Below are positions 48,116 to 56,909 of a stretch of DNA of 64,000 bases, one piece after another. The translations under genes and the position numbers were made by a program. The notes under the pieces were generated by a model. It was not told the DNA's origin. It saw only the letters and a program-made list of their open reading frames with translations, and searched no databases. The stretch's first letter is position 1. Each line of letters begins with the position of its first letter. The DNA lies in NCBI GenBank assembly GCA_013359235.1, contig JABWCE010000015.1, positions 1 through 64,000 of the forward strand. Direction: 5' to 3'. The stretch comes from Bacteroidota bacterium (GTDB lineage Bacteria > Bacteroidota > Bacteroidia > NS11-12g > UBA9320).

Positions 48116-48799
48116 TTATATATTAATAGTTTCTCCTATTTTCATCAATAAAAGGTTTGCTCCTGATTTTTCAAATTCGTTAATGGCTTTTTGTTTGTCA
48201 ATAACTATGTAACCAAATGTATCGTAGTGCATTCCTATAATTTTTTTGCATCTAATAAATTGTGAGGCAATAGCTGCATCAGCAGCGTCCATTGTAAAAT
48301 TGCTTCCTATCGGCAAAAATGCAAAATCGAGATTATACATTTCGCCTGTAAGTTTCATATCGCTTGTAAGAGCAGTATCTCCGGCATAGTAAAAACACGT
48401 TTCGTCGTTGCTAATAATGTAGCCTGCAGCCGTACCACCATAAGTACCATCGGGTAATGAATTTGAATGTGCTGCATAAACCATTTTTACTTCACCAAAA
48501 TCAAATGTACGCTTCCCGCCTAAATTCATTGGGTGTGTATTTAAAATATTTTTATTGTTGAGCCAAGTATGTAGTTCCCAACTGCCCAAAACAGTAGCTT
48601 TGGTTTTGTTTGCGAGTATTTCGAGGTCGGCACAATGGTCTTCGTGCCCATGTGAAACAAAAATAAAATCACAAAAAATTTCATTAAAATTTATTTCATT
48701 TGCAAGACTGTTTGGTGTAATAAATGGGTCAAAAATCAACTTTTTGCCTTTGGTTTCAACCAAAAAGCAGCTATGTCCGAAATAAGTTACCCTTGTCAT
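48116..48799 (-). CDS. Metal-dependent hydrolase, UPF0173 / beta-lactamase fold
   Basis: 227 residues, the usual length of the family. Metal ligands GHSCF, SHGHEDHCAD (HxHxDH) and YYAGDTALTSDM and GMHYDTFG are all in place. Family members are zinc hydrolases of unknown substrate, sometimes RNA or sugar-phosphate related. The ATG is 22 bases from the divergent oligopeptide-binding gene. Confidence 0.88.
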   Translation of the reverse strand: MTRVTYFGHSCFLVETKGKKLIFDPFITPNSLANEINFNEIFCDFIFVSHGHEDHCADLEILANKTKATVLGSWELHTWLNNKNILNTHPMNLGGKRTFDFGEVKMVYAAHSNSLPDGTYGGTAAGYIISNDETCFYYAGDTALTSDMKLTGEMYNLDFAFLPIGSNFTMDAADAAIASQFIRCKKIIGMHYDTFGYIVIDKQKAINEFEKSGANLLLMKIGETINI

Positions 48800-48821
48800 A
48801 AGTAAAAAAAATAAAATTTAA

Positions 48822-50471
48822 ATGATTTTCAAAACTATTTTCAATTGTTTAATAGATTTTAACAGGTTTTGCTTATTTATTCACATTATTTTGGTATTAA
48901 CTTTTTGTTCTTGTAATGAAAGTAATAACATTGAAAAAAGTAAAGTTTTCAGATATAACAGCGAAAACGGAATTACATCACTCGACCCTGCTTTTGCCCG
49001 AACACAAGATAATATTTGGGCGGTAAGCCAACTATTTAACGGGCTTGTGCAACTTGATAAAAATTTGAACATTTTACCATGTATAGCCCGAAGATGGGAA
49101 ATATCTGCCGATGGTCTTAAATATACATTTTACCTTAGAAACGATGTATTGTTTCACAAAAGCGATGTTTTTAAAAATAAAAAACAGAGAAAAGTTGTTG
49201 CATCGGATTTTGTATTTTCATTTAATAGAATAATAGACGAAAAAACAGCCTCACCAGGGTCATGGATTTTTAATGATAAAATTGCATCAAATCCTTTTGT
49301 GGCATTAAATGATACAATTTTTATTATAAATTTAAAAAAAGCATTTCCTCCTTTTTTAGGTTTGCTTACAATGCCATATTGTTTTGCAGTACCAAGCGAG
49401 GCAATAAAAAAGCATGGTAAAGATTTTGGCAGAAATCCCGTAGGTACAGGTCCTTTTGTATTTGGCAAATGGAATGAAGAAGTTAAGCTGATATTTTTAA
49501 AAAACGAAGAATATTTTGAAACCGATAATGGAGTGCAACTTCCATTTATTGATGCGGTTGCTGTTTCGTTTCTCGATGATAAACAAACTGCTTTTTTGGA
49601 ATTTTTACAGGGTAATCTGAGTTTTTTTAACGGAGTAGAAAGCAGTTTTAAAGATGAAATTATTAATAAAGACGGGAGTTTAAAAAGCAAGTACAAAACA
49701 AAATTCAAGAGTTTGAAAACGCCTTTTCTAAATACCGAATACATAGCTTTTTTGGTAGATGATAGTTTAGAAAATTCAAAGAATCACCCTCTTTATGACA
49801 AAAACCTTAGGCTTGCCATAAATTATGCAATTGATAAAAAATCATTGATAAAATACTTACGCAACAATATTGGAACACCCGCCAATGGGGGATTTGTACC
49901 AATAGGATTGGCGGGGCATTACAAAAATGAAAACTTTGTTTTTGATATAAAAAAATCTAAGTTTTACCTTGAAAAATCTAAGTGGTTTAAAACAAAAAAA
50001 CCTGTAACTTTATATACAACTAAAGATTATCTTGATATTTGTTTATTCATTCAAAAAGATTTGCGAAAAGCAGGTATTGACATAAAAATTGAGGTACAAC
50101 CGGCTTCTTTTCTTAAAGAGGAAAAATCAAACAATCGTCTTAATTTTTTCAGAGGTTCGTGGATTGCCGACTACCCCGATGCCGAAAATTATTTAGCTTG
50201 CTTTTACAGCCCGAACTATTCGCCCCAAGGCCCCAATTACACTCATTTTAAGAATTTAAAATTCGACCAATTGTACGATTCTGTATTTAAAGCAGCAAAT
50301 GAAAACGATAGAGTTGAAATTTACCACCGTATGGAAAATATTTTAATGAACGAATGTCCTGTAATACCATTGTTTTACGACCAATCTCTAAGGTTAATAA
50401 ATAATAATGTAAAAAACCTTGACAACAATCCTACAAATTCATTGGATTTGAAAAGAGTGAAAATTGAATAA
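48822..50471 (+). CDS. Peptide/nickel ABC transporter substrate-binding lipoprotein (SBP5)
   Basis: 549 residues. A hydrophobic N-terminus ends in a lipobox (LTFCSC, Cys29 or Cys31), so it should be a lipoprotein. NSENGITSLDPAFARTQDN, LNGLVQLD-type start (LFNGLVQLDKNLNILPCIARRWE), KYTFYLRNDVLFH, VGTGPFVFGKW and the final SWIADYPDAENYLACFY are the DppA/OppA family pattern. No permease or ATPase gene is adjacent, so the rest of the transporter lies elsewhere or it acts alone. Substrate unknown. Confidence 0.88.
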   Translation: MIFKTIFNCLIDFNRFCLFIHIILVLTFCSCNESNNIEKSKVFRYNSENGITSLDPAFARTQDNIWAVSQLFNGLVQLDKNLNILPCIARRWEISADGLKYTFYLRNDVLFHKSDVFKNKKQRKVVASDFVFSFNRIIDEKTASPGSWIFNDKIASNPFVALNDTIFIINLKKAFPPFLGLLTMPYCFAVPSEAIKKHGKDFGRNPVGTGPFVFGKWNEEVKLIFLKNEEYFETDNGVQLPFIDAVAVSFLDDKQTAFLEFLQGNLSFFNGVESSFKDEIINKDGSLKSKYKTKFKSLKTPFLNTEYIAFLVDDSLENSKNHPLYDKNLRLAINYAIDKKSLIKYLRNNIGTPANGGFVPIGLAGHYKNENFVFDIKKSKFYLEKSKWFKTKKPVTLYTTKDYLDICLFIQKDLRKAGIDIKIEVQPASFLKEEKSNNRLNFFRGSWIADYPDAENYLACFYSPNYSPQGPNYTHFKNLKFDQLYDSVFKAANENDRVEIYHRMENILMNECPVIPLFYDQSLRLINNNVKNLDNNPTNSLDLKRVKIE

Positions 50472-50481
50472 AAAGTTTAAT

Positions 50482-50943
50482 TTATTTAATATCAAAAGCA
50501 TTGCTGAGATTTTTATCAGCTTTGTTTACAAATGCTGAAATTTTTCTGATAATTTTTTTAAACTCTTTGTTTTGAGGGGTATTGTTTATGTTTTTATCTA
50601 TTTTTAAAAGTGATATAAGCAAAGGGTCAAAATCGCGTTTTTTTCTTTCATTGTTCAATATTTTCGAAATTATTTCAATGTCTTTTTCTGCTTTAAAATA
50701 ATCTTTACGTTCTTTTAAAACACGCACTTTATAAATCAAACCCATATTAACCAAAGCTCTCACATTTGTATTGGCATTGCCACTTGAAATTTGAAGTTTT
50801 TCCATTAGCTGCAATGTGCATAGAGGCTCGTTTGATATTAATAAAAGTGCATGAATTTGTCCCATAGGTTTGTTTATACCCCATTGCTGCCCGAAATTTC
50901 CCCAGGTAGTAATAAATTGATTTTTTGCTTCAGCAATATTCAA
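50482..50943 (-). CDS. GbsR/MarR-family transcriptional regulator
   Basis: The frame is open further upstream (to a TTG at 51033), but the family starts near NIAEAKNQFITTWGNFG, so TTG 50943 (153 residues) is preferred. The winged helix shows as GQIHALLLISNEPLCTLQLMEKLQISSGNANTNVRALVNMGLI with a charged wing (RVLKERKDYFKAE). It is divergent from icd, with the starts about 150 bases apart, so it may regulate icd or itself; that is inference. The ligand is unknown. Confidence 0.75.
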   Translation of the reverse strand: MNIAEAKNQFITTWGNFGQQWGINKPMGQIHALLLISNEPLCTLQLMEKLQISSGNANTNVRALVNMGLIYKVRVLKERKDYFKAEKDIEIISKILNNERKKRDFDPLLISLLKIDKNINNTPQNKEFKKIIRKISAFVNKADKNLSNAFDIK

Positions 50944-51090
50944 TGTTTCGAAAATAATTGCTTTGTTTAAATTTAATGATTTAAGACGAAACTTGATTTT
51001 AAACAGATAAAAAAATATGTATATTTTATTCAACGTTTTGAGATTTGATATTAATGATGTTGGTTTGCAGAAAATTTTAAAAAAATCAAA

Positions 51091-52392
51091 ATGACAGGAG
51101 AAAAAATAGCGATAAAAAATGGTTTATTAAATGTTCCAAACAACCCCATAATTCCCTTTATAGAGGGAGATGGAACAGGTCCTGATATTTGGCGTTCAAC
51201 CAAAAGAGTACTAGATGCAGCCGTTGAAAAAGCATATAACGGAACCCGAAAAATTGAATGGAAAGAAGTACTTGCAGGCGAAAAAGCATTTAACCAAACA
51301 GGCAATTGGCTACCCGATGAAACCCTTGAAGCATTTAGAGAATACCTTGTAGGAATTAAGGGTCCGCTTACTACACCAGTGGGAGGTGGCATAAGATCAT
51401 TGAATGTAGCATTGAGGCAAATGCTCGATTTGTACGTTTGTCTTCGCCCGGTAAGGTGGTTTAGCGGTGTTCCAAGCCCTGTAAAAAATCCTGGGGCGGT
51501 AGATATGGTGATATTTAGAGAAAACACCGAAGATATTTATGCCGGAATTGAGTTTGCAGCCGGAACACCCGAAGCTCAAAAGGTACTTGATTTTATCGAA
51601 AAAGAATTTCCAAAAAGTTTTGAAAAAATAAGATTTGGTACAGAGCAAAAATCAAAACAGTGGCAAAATGAACTCGAAAATATTGGTTCAAAGCGTAGAG
51701 ATGTAGGAATAAATGTAGGAATAGGGATAAAACCTGTAAGCTATCTTGGCACCGAAAGACTTGTACACAGTGCTATTTCTTATGCCATTAAACACAATCT
51801 GAAATCTGTAACATTAGTACATAAAGGAAATATAATGAAATTTACCGAAGGTGGTTTCCGCGATTGGGGTTATAATGTGGCAAAAGAATTTTATGGAGCA
51901 GTAGAGATTGATGGTGGACCATGGTGCAGAATTCCCGAAGGTATGCCCGGAGCTGGTATTGTTATCAAAGATTCAATTGCTGATATTACTTTGCAGCAAG
52001 TACTTACACGTCCAGAAGATTTTGATGTAATAGCCACATTAAACCTAAACGGTGATTATTTGAGCGATGCACTTGCAGCACAAGTTGGCGGAATTGGAAT
52101 AGCACCCGGTGCAAATATTAATTACATTACAGGTCATGCAATTTTTGAAGCTACACACGGCACAGCACCCAAATATGCAAATCAAGATAAAGTAAATCCA
52201 GGTTCAATGATTTTGTCAGGTGCATTAATGTTTGAATATTTTGGATGGGTTGAAGCAAGTAATTTAATTTACAAATCACTCGAAAAAACTATTGGAAGTA
52301 AAAGAGTTACATACGATTTTGAACGTTTGATGGAAAATGCAACCTTACTCAAATGTTCTGAATTTGGTACTGAAATGATTAATAATATGTGA
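51091..52392 (+). CDS. icd: NADP-dependent isocitrate dehydrogenase
   Basis: 433 residues, close to E. coli Icd. [46 protein letters not shown] with the phosphorylatable Ser region, [14 protein letters not shown], and [21 protein letters not shown] are all matched. It converts isocitrate to 2-oxoglutarate in the TCA cycle. The conserved start (ATG 51091) fits. Other TCA genes are not nearby. Confidence 0.96.
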   Translation: MTGEKIAIKNGLLNVPNNPIIPFIEGDGTGPDIWRSTKRVLDAAVEKAYNGTRKIEWKEVLAGEKAFNQTGNWLPDETLEAFREYLVGIKGPLTTPVGGGIRSLNVALRQMLDLYVCLRPVRWFSGVPSPVKNPGAVDMVIFRENTEDIYAGIEFAAGTPEAQKVLDFIEKEFPKSFEKIRFGTEQKSKQWQNELENIGSKRRDVGINVGIGIKPVSYLGTERLVHSAISYAIKHNLKSVTLVHKGNIMKFTEGGFRDWGYNVAKEFYGAVEIDGGPWCRIPEGMPGAGIVIKDSIADITLQQVLTRPEDFDVIATLNLNGDYLSDALAAQVGGIGIAPGANINYITGHAIFEATHGTAPKYANQDKVNPGSMILSGALMFEYFGWVEASNLIYKSLEKTIGSKRVTYDFERLMENATLLKCSEFGTEMINNM

Positions 52393-52484
52393 TGAATATT
52401 TTGTTGATTTCTTATTAAAAAAATCATTGTTGTAATTATAAAAAATTTAATATTTTCGCGTTTAATTGAAAAAAAATTAATTCT

Positions 52485-52706
52485 ATGTATTGGACACTTG
52501 AACTTGCTTCATATCTCGACGATGCTCCCTGGCCTGCAACCAAAGACGAACTTATTGATTATGCAGTGCGTTCGGGGGCTCCAATGGAAGTTATTGAAAA
52601 TCTTCAGGACCTTGAAGATGATGGCGAACCCTACGAAAGTATTGAAGAAGTATGGGCTGATTATCCAACCCCCGATGATTACTTCTTCAACGAAGACGAA
52701 CTTTAA
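52485..52706 (+). CDS. DUF2795 family small acidic protein
   Basis: 73 residues, very acidic. YWTLELASYLDDAPWPATKDELIDYAVRSGAP ... ENLQDLEDDGEPYESIEEVW is the highly conserved form of this family in Bacteroidota. Function unknown; other DUF2795 members are related to small DNA- or protein-binding modules. It has its own start region 92 bases after icd. Confidence 0.85.
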   Translation: MYWTLELASYLDDAPWPATKDELIDYAVRSGAPMEVIENLQDLEDDGEPYESIEEVWADYPTPDDYFFNEDEL

Positions 52707-52777
52707 TTTGCCTTTTTCACAAAACTTGGTTTGATTTTTTATAAAATAAATCTTTAACTCTTTACTATTTTAAAATT

Positions 52778-53275
52778 TTAAAACCCATAAGCTAAATGAA
52801 CACCAATACTTGAATGATAATCATTGGGGTCATAAGCAAACTCAATAACCGGTCCTATATGAAAATCTTTAAAATCAAATTCGTAAGTAGCTTCAAGATG
52901 TAGAGCAAATTCTTTTTCTTTATAATTTCGCTTTTCTATAGTTAAGCCTGGAGATACAATTACTACAAGTTTTTCTAACAAATTATAACTGAAAACAACT
53001 CCAAAAGTATTATGATAATGATTGTCAAATATTCTTTCGTAACCTAATCCTATTCCGAGGTTTTTAATATTTGTTTTTTTTATAAAATGAATATGAACAC
53101 TGTATGAAAACTCATTTTGTTTAGAGAAATGCACTATATTATTAGCAATACCAAGTTCGTTTTTATGAATTTCACCATGTTTTTCGTTTTTGTGAGACTT
53201 TTGTGAATATAGATTTTTGGTGCAAAACAGTAAAATTAATACTGTTGTAAAGCTAACTTGATTTTTTGTTTTCAT
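52778..53275 (-). CDS. Predicted outer-membrane beta-barrel protein
   Basis: 165 residues with signal peptide MKTKNQVSFTTVLILLFCTKNLYSQ. The mature part has a His/Lys-rich first segment (KSHKNEKHGEIHKNE), then alternating strands (NLGIGLGYERIFDNHYHNTFG, LVVIVSPGLTIEKRNYKEKE, HLEATYEFDFKDFHIGPVIEFAY) and ends in VHLAYGF, a C-terminal aromatic typical of outer-membrane proteins. The His-rich N-terminus could bind metal; that is a guess. No specific family recognised. Confidence 0.65.
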   Translation of the reverse strand: MKTKNQVSFTTVLILLFCTKNLYSQKSHKNEKHGEIHKNELGIANNIVHFSKQNEFSYSVHIHFIKKTNIKNLGIGLGYERIFDNHYHNTFGVVFSYNLLEKLVVIVSPGLTIEKRNYKEKEFALHLEATYEFDFKDFHIGPVIEFAYDPNDYHSSIGVHLAYGF

Positions 53276-53300
53276 TGATTAATTCTGAAAGTTTTTTTAT

Positions 53301-55013
53301 TTAGTTTAATATTAGTTTTCCCTTTGCCAATATTGTTTCGCCTTTATAAATGAGTTTGTAAAAATAAAAGCCATTTTGTTCTGAATCTCTTATAAAATCA
53401 GCCTTTCCATTTATAATTTCTAATGTTTTAATTATTTTGCCTAATGTATTGTAGATAGAAATTTTATAATTATTATCGTTATTAGAATTGTAAAAAAATG
53501 TACAAGAGTTGCTAATGGGGTTCGGAAAAACAAAAATACTTTTATTTTCGGTGATGTTGTGTGAAATGGAAGTATTATTAGGAATATAATTTGATTTTTT
53601 CAAAACAAATGCACCAAATTTCGGGAAAGAATTTACTGGTTTTTGGCTTGAACCATTTACATTTACACAATCATGCCCTGTCATTGGTATAGAAATTTTT
53701 CCATTATCAAAACACGTCCCATTAATAGTATCGCTAAAGTAATTCATTACATTGATAAGTTGGTATTTTTCACCGGTTTTAAATCCATTTTTTGATAAAT
53801 CAATTTCAACGGTTTTTAAACTATCCCAATTATATATTGCAAGATGAAATTTATCTTTTTCGTATTTGTTTTGATTTATAAAGTATTGTAATCCTGATTT
53901 AGGAACTGCCGAAACATAATTATTTTGAGGATAATCAGTTTGAAGAAAACCCCATAAATAGTACCCGTATTCTGCCGGAATACCTGCCATAAATGTATTG
54001 TTAGTTACTTTAGCCTGAAAAACAGGAGTATTGCTTAACCCTAATCTGGTTTGACAAGTTAAAAAATTGCTGTCAAGTATAAAATTTACAACACCATAGT
54101 TCAATCCAAAAGCATTTACCGGAGGGCGAGGTTGATTTGGGTCGGAATATGTGTAATTGTTTTTAATAACAGTATTTCTTAAAGGATTATTAGAACCATT
54201 TGATAATACAAAGAAATTGTGAGTTCGGTAATTATTACCAATTCCGCCAAGATTTTCGGAAGCTGAACCTCCATTGAAAATTATATTTTTTTGAAGGTCA
54301 AAATTTCCGATAGGAGCTGTGGTTGTGGTTTGCCAAATTTTAAGTCCATAACCAAAAGTGTTAAAAATAAAATTATTATGAATTTTTTTTACGCCAAAAG
54401 TATCGTTTTGCAAGTACATTCCATGTCCATGCCCTTCCCAGTTACCGCCATTTAATTGATTGTTGCCAATGTGGTAAATTATACATCCATAAATTTCGGC
54501 ATTTTCTGCTGTTTTCCAGCAATCTATTCCACTGCCCATATCATGTATTATTAAATTTATAAACTTTATATTTTTGGCAGTGCAATATACTGTTCCGTTT
54601 CGACCCTGTTTACGGTCTGTTTTTGATGAATTGGTAAATTCAATTCCCCAAAACCAAGTGTATTCACATTCATTAACGTTACAAAACAATGTATATGTTA
54701 AATCGCCATCAATTGTTACCCTTTCGTTTTTATAATTTCTGAAAATAATTGGTTTTGATTCTGTCCCTTTTGTTTTACATGCAAAACTTATATTAGACAT
54801 ATATGTACCGGTGTAGGTGCCCCCTTTTAACCACACAGTATCGCCAGGCATAAGCAAAACCGGATGGTTCAGTGCTGTTTGAAATTGCCATGGATTATTA
54901 AAACTTCCGTCACCATTAGAAGAGGCATTATGTGATACAAAAAAACTTGAAGAATAAGTTTTAAGAGATAAAAGTAAAAATAATGAGAAAGTTTTATATT
55001 TTGATATGTGCAT
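53301..55013 (-). CDS. T9SS-exported right-handed beta-helix protein
   Basis: 570 residues. Signal peptide MHISKYKTFSLFLLLSLKTYSSS, then SHNASSNGDGSFNNPWQFQTAL, the usual opening of parallel beta-helix (pectate-lyase-like) proteins, with PGDTVWLKGGTYTGTY and repeated helix turns such as IYGCIIYHIGNNQLNGG and VIKNNYTYSD. The end is a type A sorting domain (IFVFPNPISNSCTFFY). Substrate or catalytic residues were not identified; polysaccharide binding or lysis is likely by fold. Confidence 0.82.
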   Translation of the reverse strand: MHISKYKTFSLFLLLSLKTYSSSFFVSHNASSNGDGSFNNPWQFQTALNHPVLLMPGDTVWLKGGTYTGTYMSNISFACKTKGTESKPIIFRNYKNERVTIDGDLTYTLFCNVNECEYTWFWGIEFTNSSKTDRKQGRNGTVYCTAKNIKFINLIIHDMGSGIDCWKTAENAEIYGCIIYHIGNNQLNGGNWEGHGHGMYLQNDTFGVKKIHNNFIFNTFGYGLKIWQTTTTAPIGNFDLQKNIIFNGGSASENLGGIGNNYRTHNFFVLSNGSNNPLRNTVIKNNYTYSDPNQPRPPVNAFGLNYGVVNFILDSNFLTCQTRLGLSNTPVFQAKVTNNTFMAGIPAEYGYYLWGFLQTDYPQNNYVSAVPKSGLQYFINQNKYEKDKFHLAIYNWDSLKTVEIDLSKNGFKTGEKYQLINVMNYFSDTINGTCFDNGKISIPMTGHDCVNVNGSSQKPVNSFPKFGAFVLKKSNYIPNNTSISHNITENKSIFVFPNPISNSCTFFYNSNNDNNYKISIYNTLGKIIKTLEIINGKADFIRDSEQNGFYFYKLIYKGETILAKGKLILN

Positions 55014-55033
55014 ATAATTATTTTTTTTAAAAT

Positions 55034-55942
55034 TTATTTAAACTCATAAGGCAATTCAATTTGATATTTTTTGTTTTTTTTATTTGGCAGTGATTTATCT
55101 CTAAGCCATGGATTAAGCAATTTTAAAGTTTTATAATTTGTACCGTTTTGCAAAGCGTATAAACTCAAGTTTGATACAGATGTATCAAGATAAATTAATT
55201 TTCGGGGCGGCAAACAATAATAATCCTCCGGATTTATGAAATAACCATACATTTCCGGATTTTCAAAAATAAGTTTATATGCAACAATTCTGAAAATATA
55301 CCTTGCAGTTTCGTCATTCAAATGCAAATCATAAAATGAAGAAACACCTTGATACGAAAGATCTCTTAAAATACCGTTTATACCTCTGTTGTAGCTTGCA
55401 GCAGCAAGAGTCCAATTTAAAAGTTTTGAATAAGATTCTTTTAAAATTTTACAAGCCGTTTGTGTAGCTATTTCAAGATTGTAACGCTCGTCAACATAAT
55501 CATTAATTTCAATATTATAAGGTTTGCAAGTGCCTTCCATCAATTGCCAAAAACCTTTAGCTTGCGAAGGACTTGTTACGTTTGCCAAGCCGCTTTCGGC
55601 AACACACAGGTACTTAAAATCTGCAGGGATATTATTTTCTTTAAGGATTTGTTCAATAATTGGGAAAAATTTTGTACTGCGCTTCAGCAATATCATAGTG
55701 TTTGATTGCCAAAATACAGTTGACATAAGTTCACGATCCAGCCTTTCTTTTATTTCATCATTTTCTAATGGAATTTTTTCACCTGCAAATTCTACATAAT
55801 TAGGTATAAAAGGCGTTTTGATTTTATATTTTTCGGTAAACCAATTTTTGTACTTGTCAGTTACACTCAAAGCCCATCCGGCAAAAGCTAATACAGAAAT
55901 AATTAACAAAAACAAGAAAAAAATTTTTCTAAATAAATTCAT
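55034..55942 (-). CDS. Membrane-bound lytic murein transglycosylase (MltD-like)
   Basis: 302 residues. One N-terminal TM/signal segment (~5-25), then the lysozyme-like SLT domain with catalytic Glu116 in FKYLCVAESGLANVTSPSQAKGFWQLM, and NYNRGI-type motif AASYNRGINGIL. Ends with a small LysM-like tail (NYKTLKLLNPWLRDKSL). It cleaves the MurNAc-GlcNAc bond and gives anhydroMurNAc. It overlaps the GGGPS gene by 14 bases, so the two are coupled. Confidence 0.9.
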   Translation of the reverse strand: MNLFRKIFFLFLLIISVLAFAGWALSVTDKYKNWFTEKYKIKTPFIPNYVEFAGEKIPLENDEIKERLDRELMSTVFWQSNTMILLKRSTKFFPIIEQILKENNIPADFKYLCVAESGLANVTSPSQAKGFWQLMEGTCKPYNIEINDYVDERYNLEIATQTACKILKESYSKLLNWTLAAASYNRGINGILRDLSYQGVSSFYDLHLNDETARYIFRIVAYKLIFENPEMYGYFINPEDYYCLPPRKLIYLDTSVSNLSLYALQNGTNYKTLKLLNPWLRDKSLPNKKNKKYQIELPYEFK

Positions 55943-56654
55943 TTAATATTTCGGGATTTTTTTCAAAAACAGTACCTAAAACAACCATATCAGCACCTGC
56001 ATTGTAAGCATTTTCAATTTTTTCAGCACTATCAATACCACCACCGACAATTAAGGGTAATTCAGTGTATTTTTTTACAGCAGAAATAGTTTCGTCCGAA
56101 ACAGAATGTTTGGCTCCGCTTCCACAATCGAGGTAAATTAGTTTCATACCAAGTTGTTGTGCAGCAAGTGCAGTAGCAGCAGTCAACATTGGTTTGTCGG
56201 CAGGCAGTGGATTTGTAAATGAAATATACGAAGCAGTGGTTTTATTACCACCATCAATCAACAAATATGCAGTAGGTATAATTTCAATTTTAGAATTTTT
56301 CAACTCAATAGCAGCTTCAACATGTTTGCCTATCAAAAAATCGGGATTTCTTCCCGAAACAAGCGAAAGCAAAAGTAAAGCATCGCCCTTGCTGCTAATT
56401 TGCGAAGGCGAACCTGGAAAAATAACAACCGGTATATCTGTCATATTTTTAATAAAATCAATAGTTTTATCAATATTTCCGTTGCTTAATAAACTTCCTC
56501 CGGTAAATATAAAATCAACTTTTTTTTTGTTACACAATGAAATTAATTTCTCAAGATGTACAATATTGTCAAAATCGGGATCTATCAAAACCGAAAACAT
56601 TTTTTTACCTCTACTTGCTATGCTTGAAATTTTATTTAAAATATCAGATATCAT
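55929..56654 (-). CDS. Geranylgeranylglyceryl/heptaprenylglyceryl phosphate synthase
   Basis: 241 residues. TIM-barrel motifs of the PcrB/GGGPS family: KMFSVLIDPDF, FIFTGGSLLS, PVVIFPGSPSQIS, IPTAYLLIDGG, LIYLDCGSGAKHSV and LIVGGGIDSAEKIENAYNAGAD. It joins a polyprenyl diphosphate to glycerol-1-phosphate. In Bacteroidota the ether product and its use are poorly known. Upstream gene of the transglycosylase with a 14-base overlap. Confidence 0.9.
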   Translation of the reverse strand: MISDILNKISSIASRGKKMFSVLIDPDFDNIVHLEKLISLCNKKKVDFIFTGGSLLSNGNIDKTIDFIKNMTDIPVVIFPGSPSQISSKGDALLLLSLVSGRNPDFLIGKHVEAAIELKNSKIEIIPTAYLLIDGGNKTTASYISFTNPLPADKPMLTAATALAAQQLGMKLIYLDCGSGAKHSVSDETISAVKKYTELPLIVGGGIDSAEKIENAYNAGADMVVLGTVFEKNPEILNEFI

Positions 56655-56746
56655 CAGACTTTTTTATACGAGTGTTATTGTTTTACAAAGTAAATGCCAA
56701 AAACTGAAATCAAGCACCTTTTTTAATAAAAAAATTTGTTTTCAAC

Positions 56747-56821
56747 ATGGTTAAAATTTGGATTTTTCTTGTATTTTTATTAATTTTAAACCTTGTATGT
56801 GGAAAACGATTTTTAAAATGA
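56747..56821 (+). CDS. Tiny hydrophobic ORF (24 aa), doubtful
   Basis: ATG 56747 to TGA 56821 encodes MVKIWIFLVFLLILNLVCGK plus four residues, a single hydrophobic helix with a basic end. It lies in the intergenic region before the nrdJ promoter. Such peptides can be type I toxins or leader peptides, but chance in AT-rich DNA is as likely. Confidence 0.15.
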   Translation: MVKIWIFLVFLLILNLVCGKRFLK

Positions 56822-56835
56822 AAATTGCTTTGTTC

Positions 56836-56843
56836 TACCTTTG
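56836..56843 (+). promoter_or_regulatory. -7 element of nrdJ
   Basis: TACCTTTG matches TAnnTTTG exactly, 67 bases before the nrdJ ATG. A matching -33 is not evident. Confidence 0.55.
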
Positions 56844-56847
56844 GATA

Positions 56848-56877
56848 AAAACTCCCTATATTTTTTTAGAGAGTTTT
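56848..56877 (+). other. Stem-loop at the 5' end of nrdJ mRNA
   Basis: AAAACTCCCT pairs with AGAGAGTTTT (one C/A mismatch) around a T-rich loop. It starts about where transcription from the -7 element would begin. It could stabilise the mRNA or act as a weak attenuator. The leader is too short for a cobalamin riboswitch. Confidence 0.5.
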
Positions 56878-56909
56878 AAGCATTGAAAATCAGTATAAAA
56901 TAAGTAAAA

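Noticed and set aside
56194-56754. 186-codon ORF on the strand opposite the GGGPS gene
   Set aside because: It is a shadow of the real minus-strand gene, whose motifs are complete.
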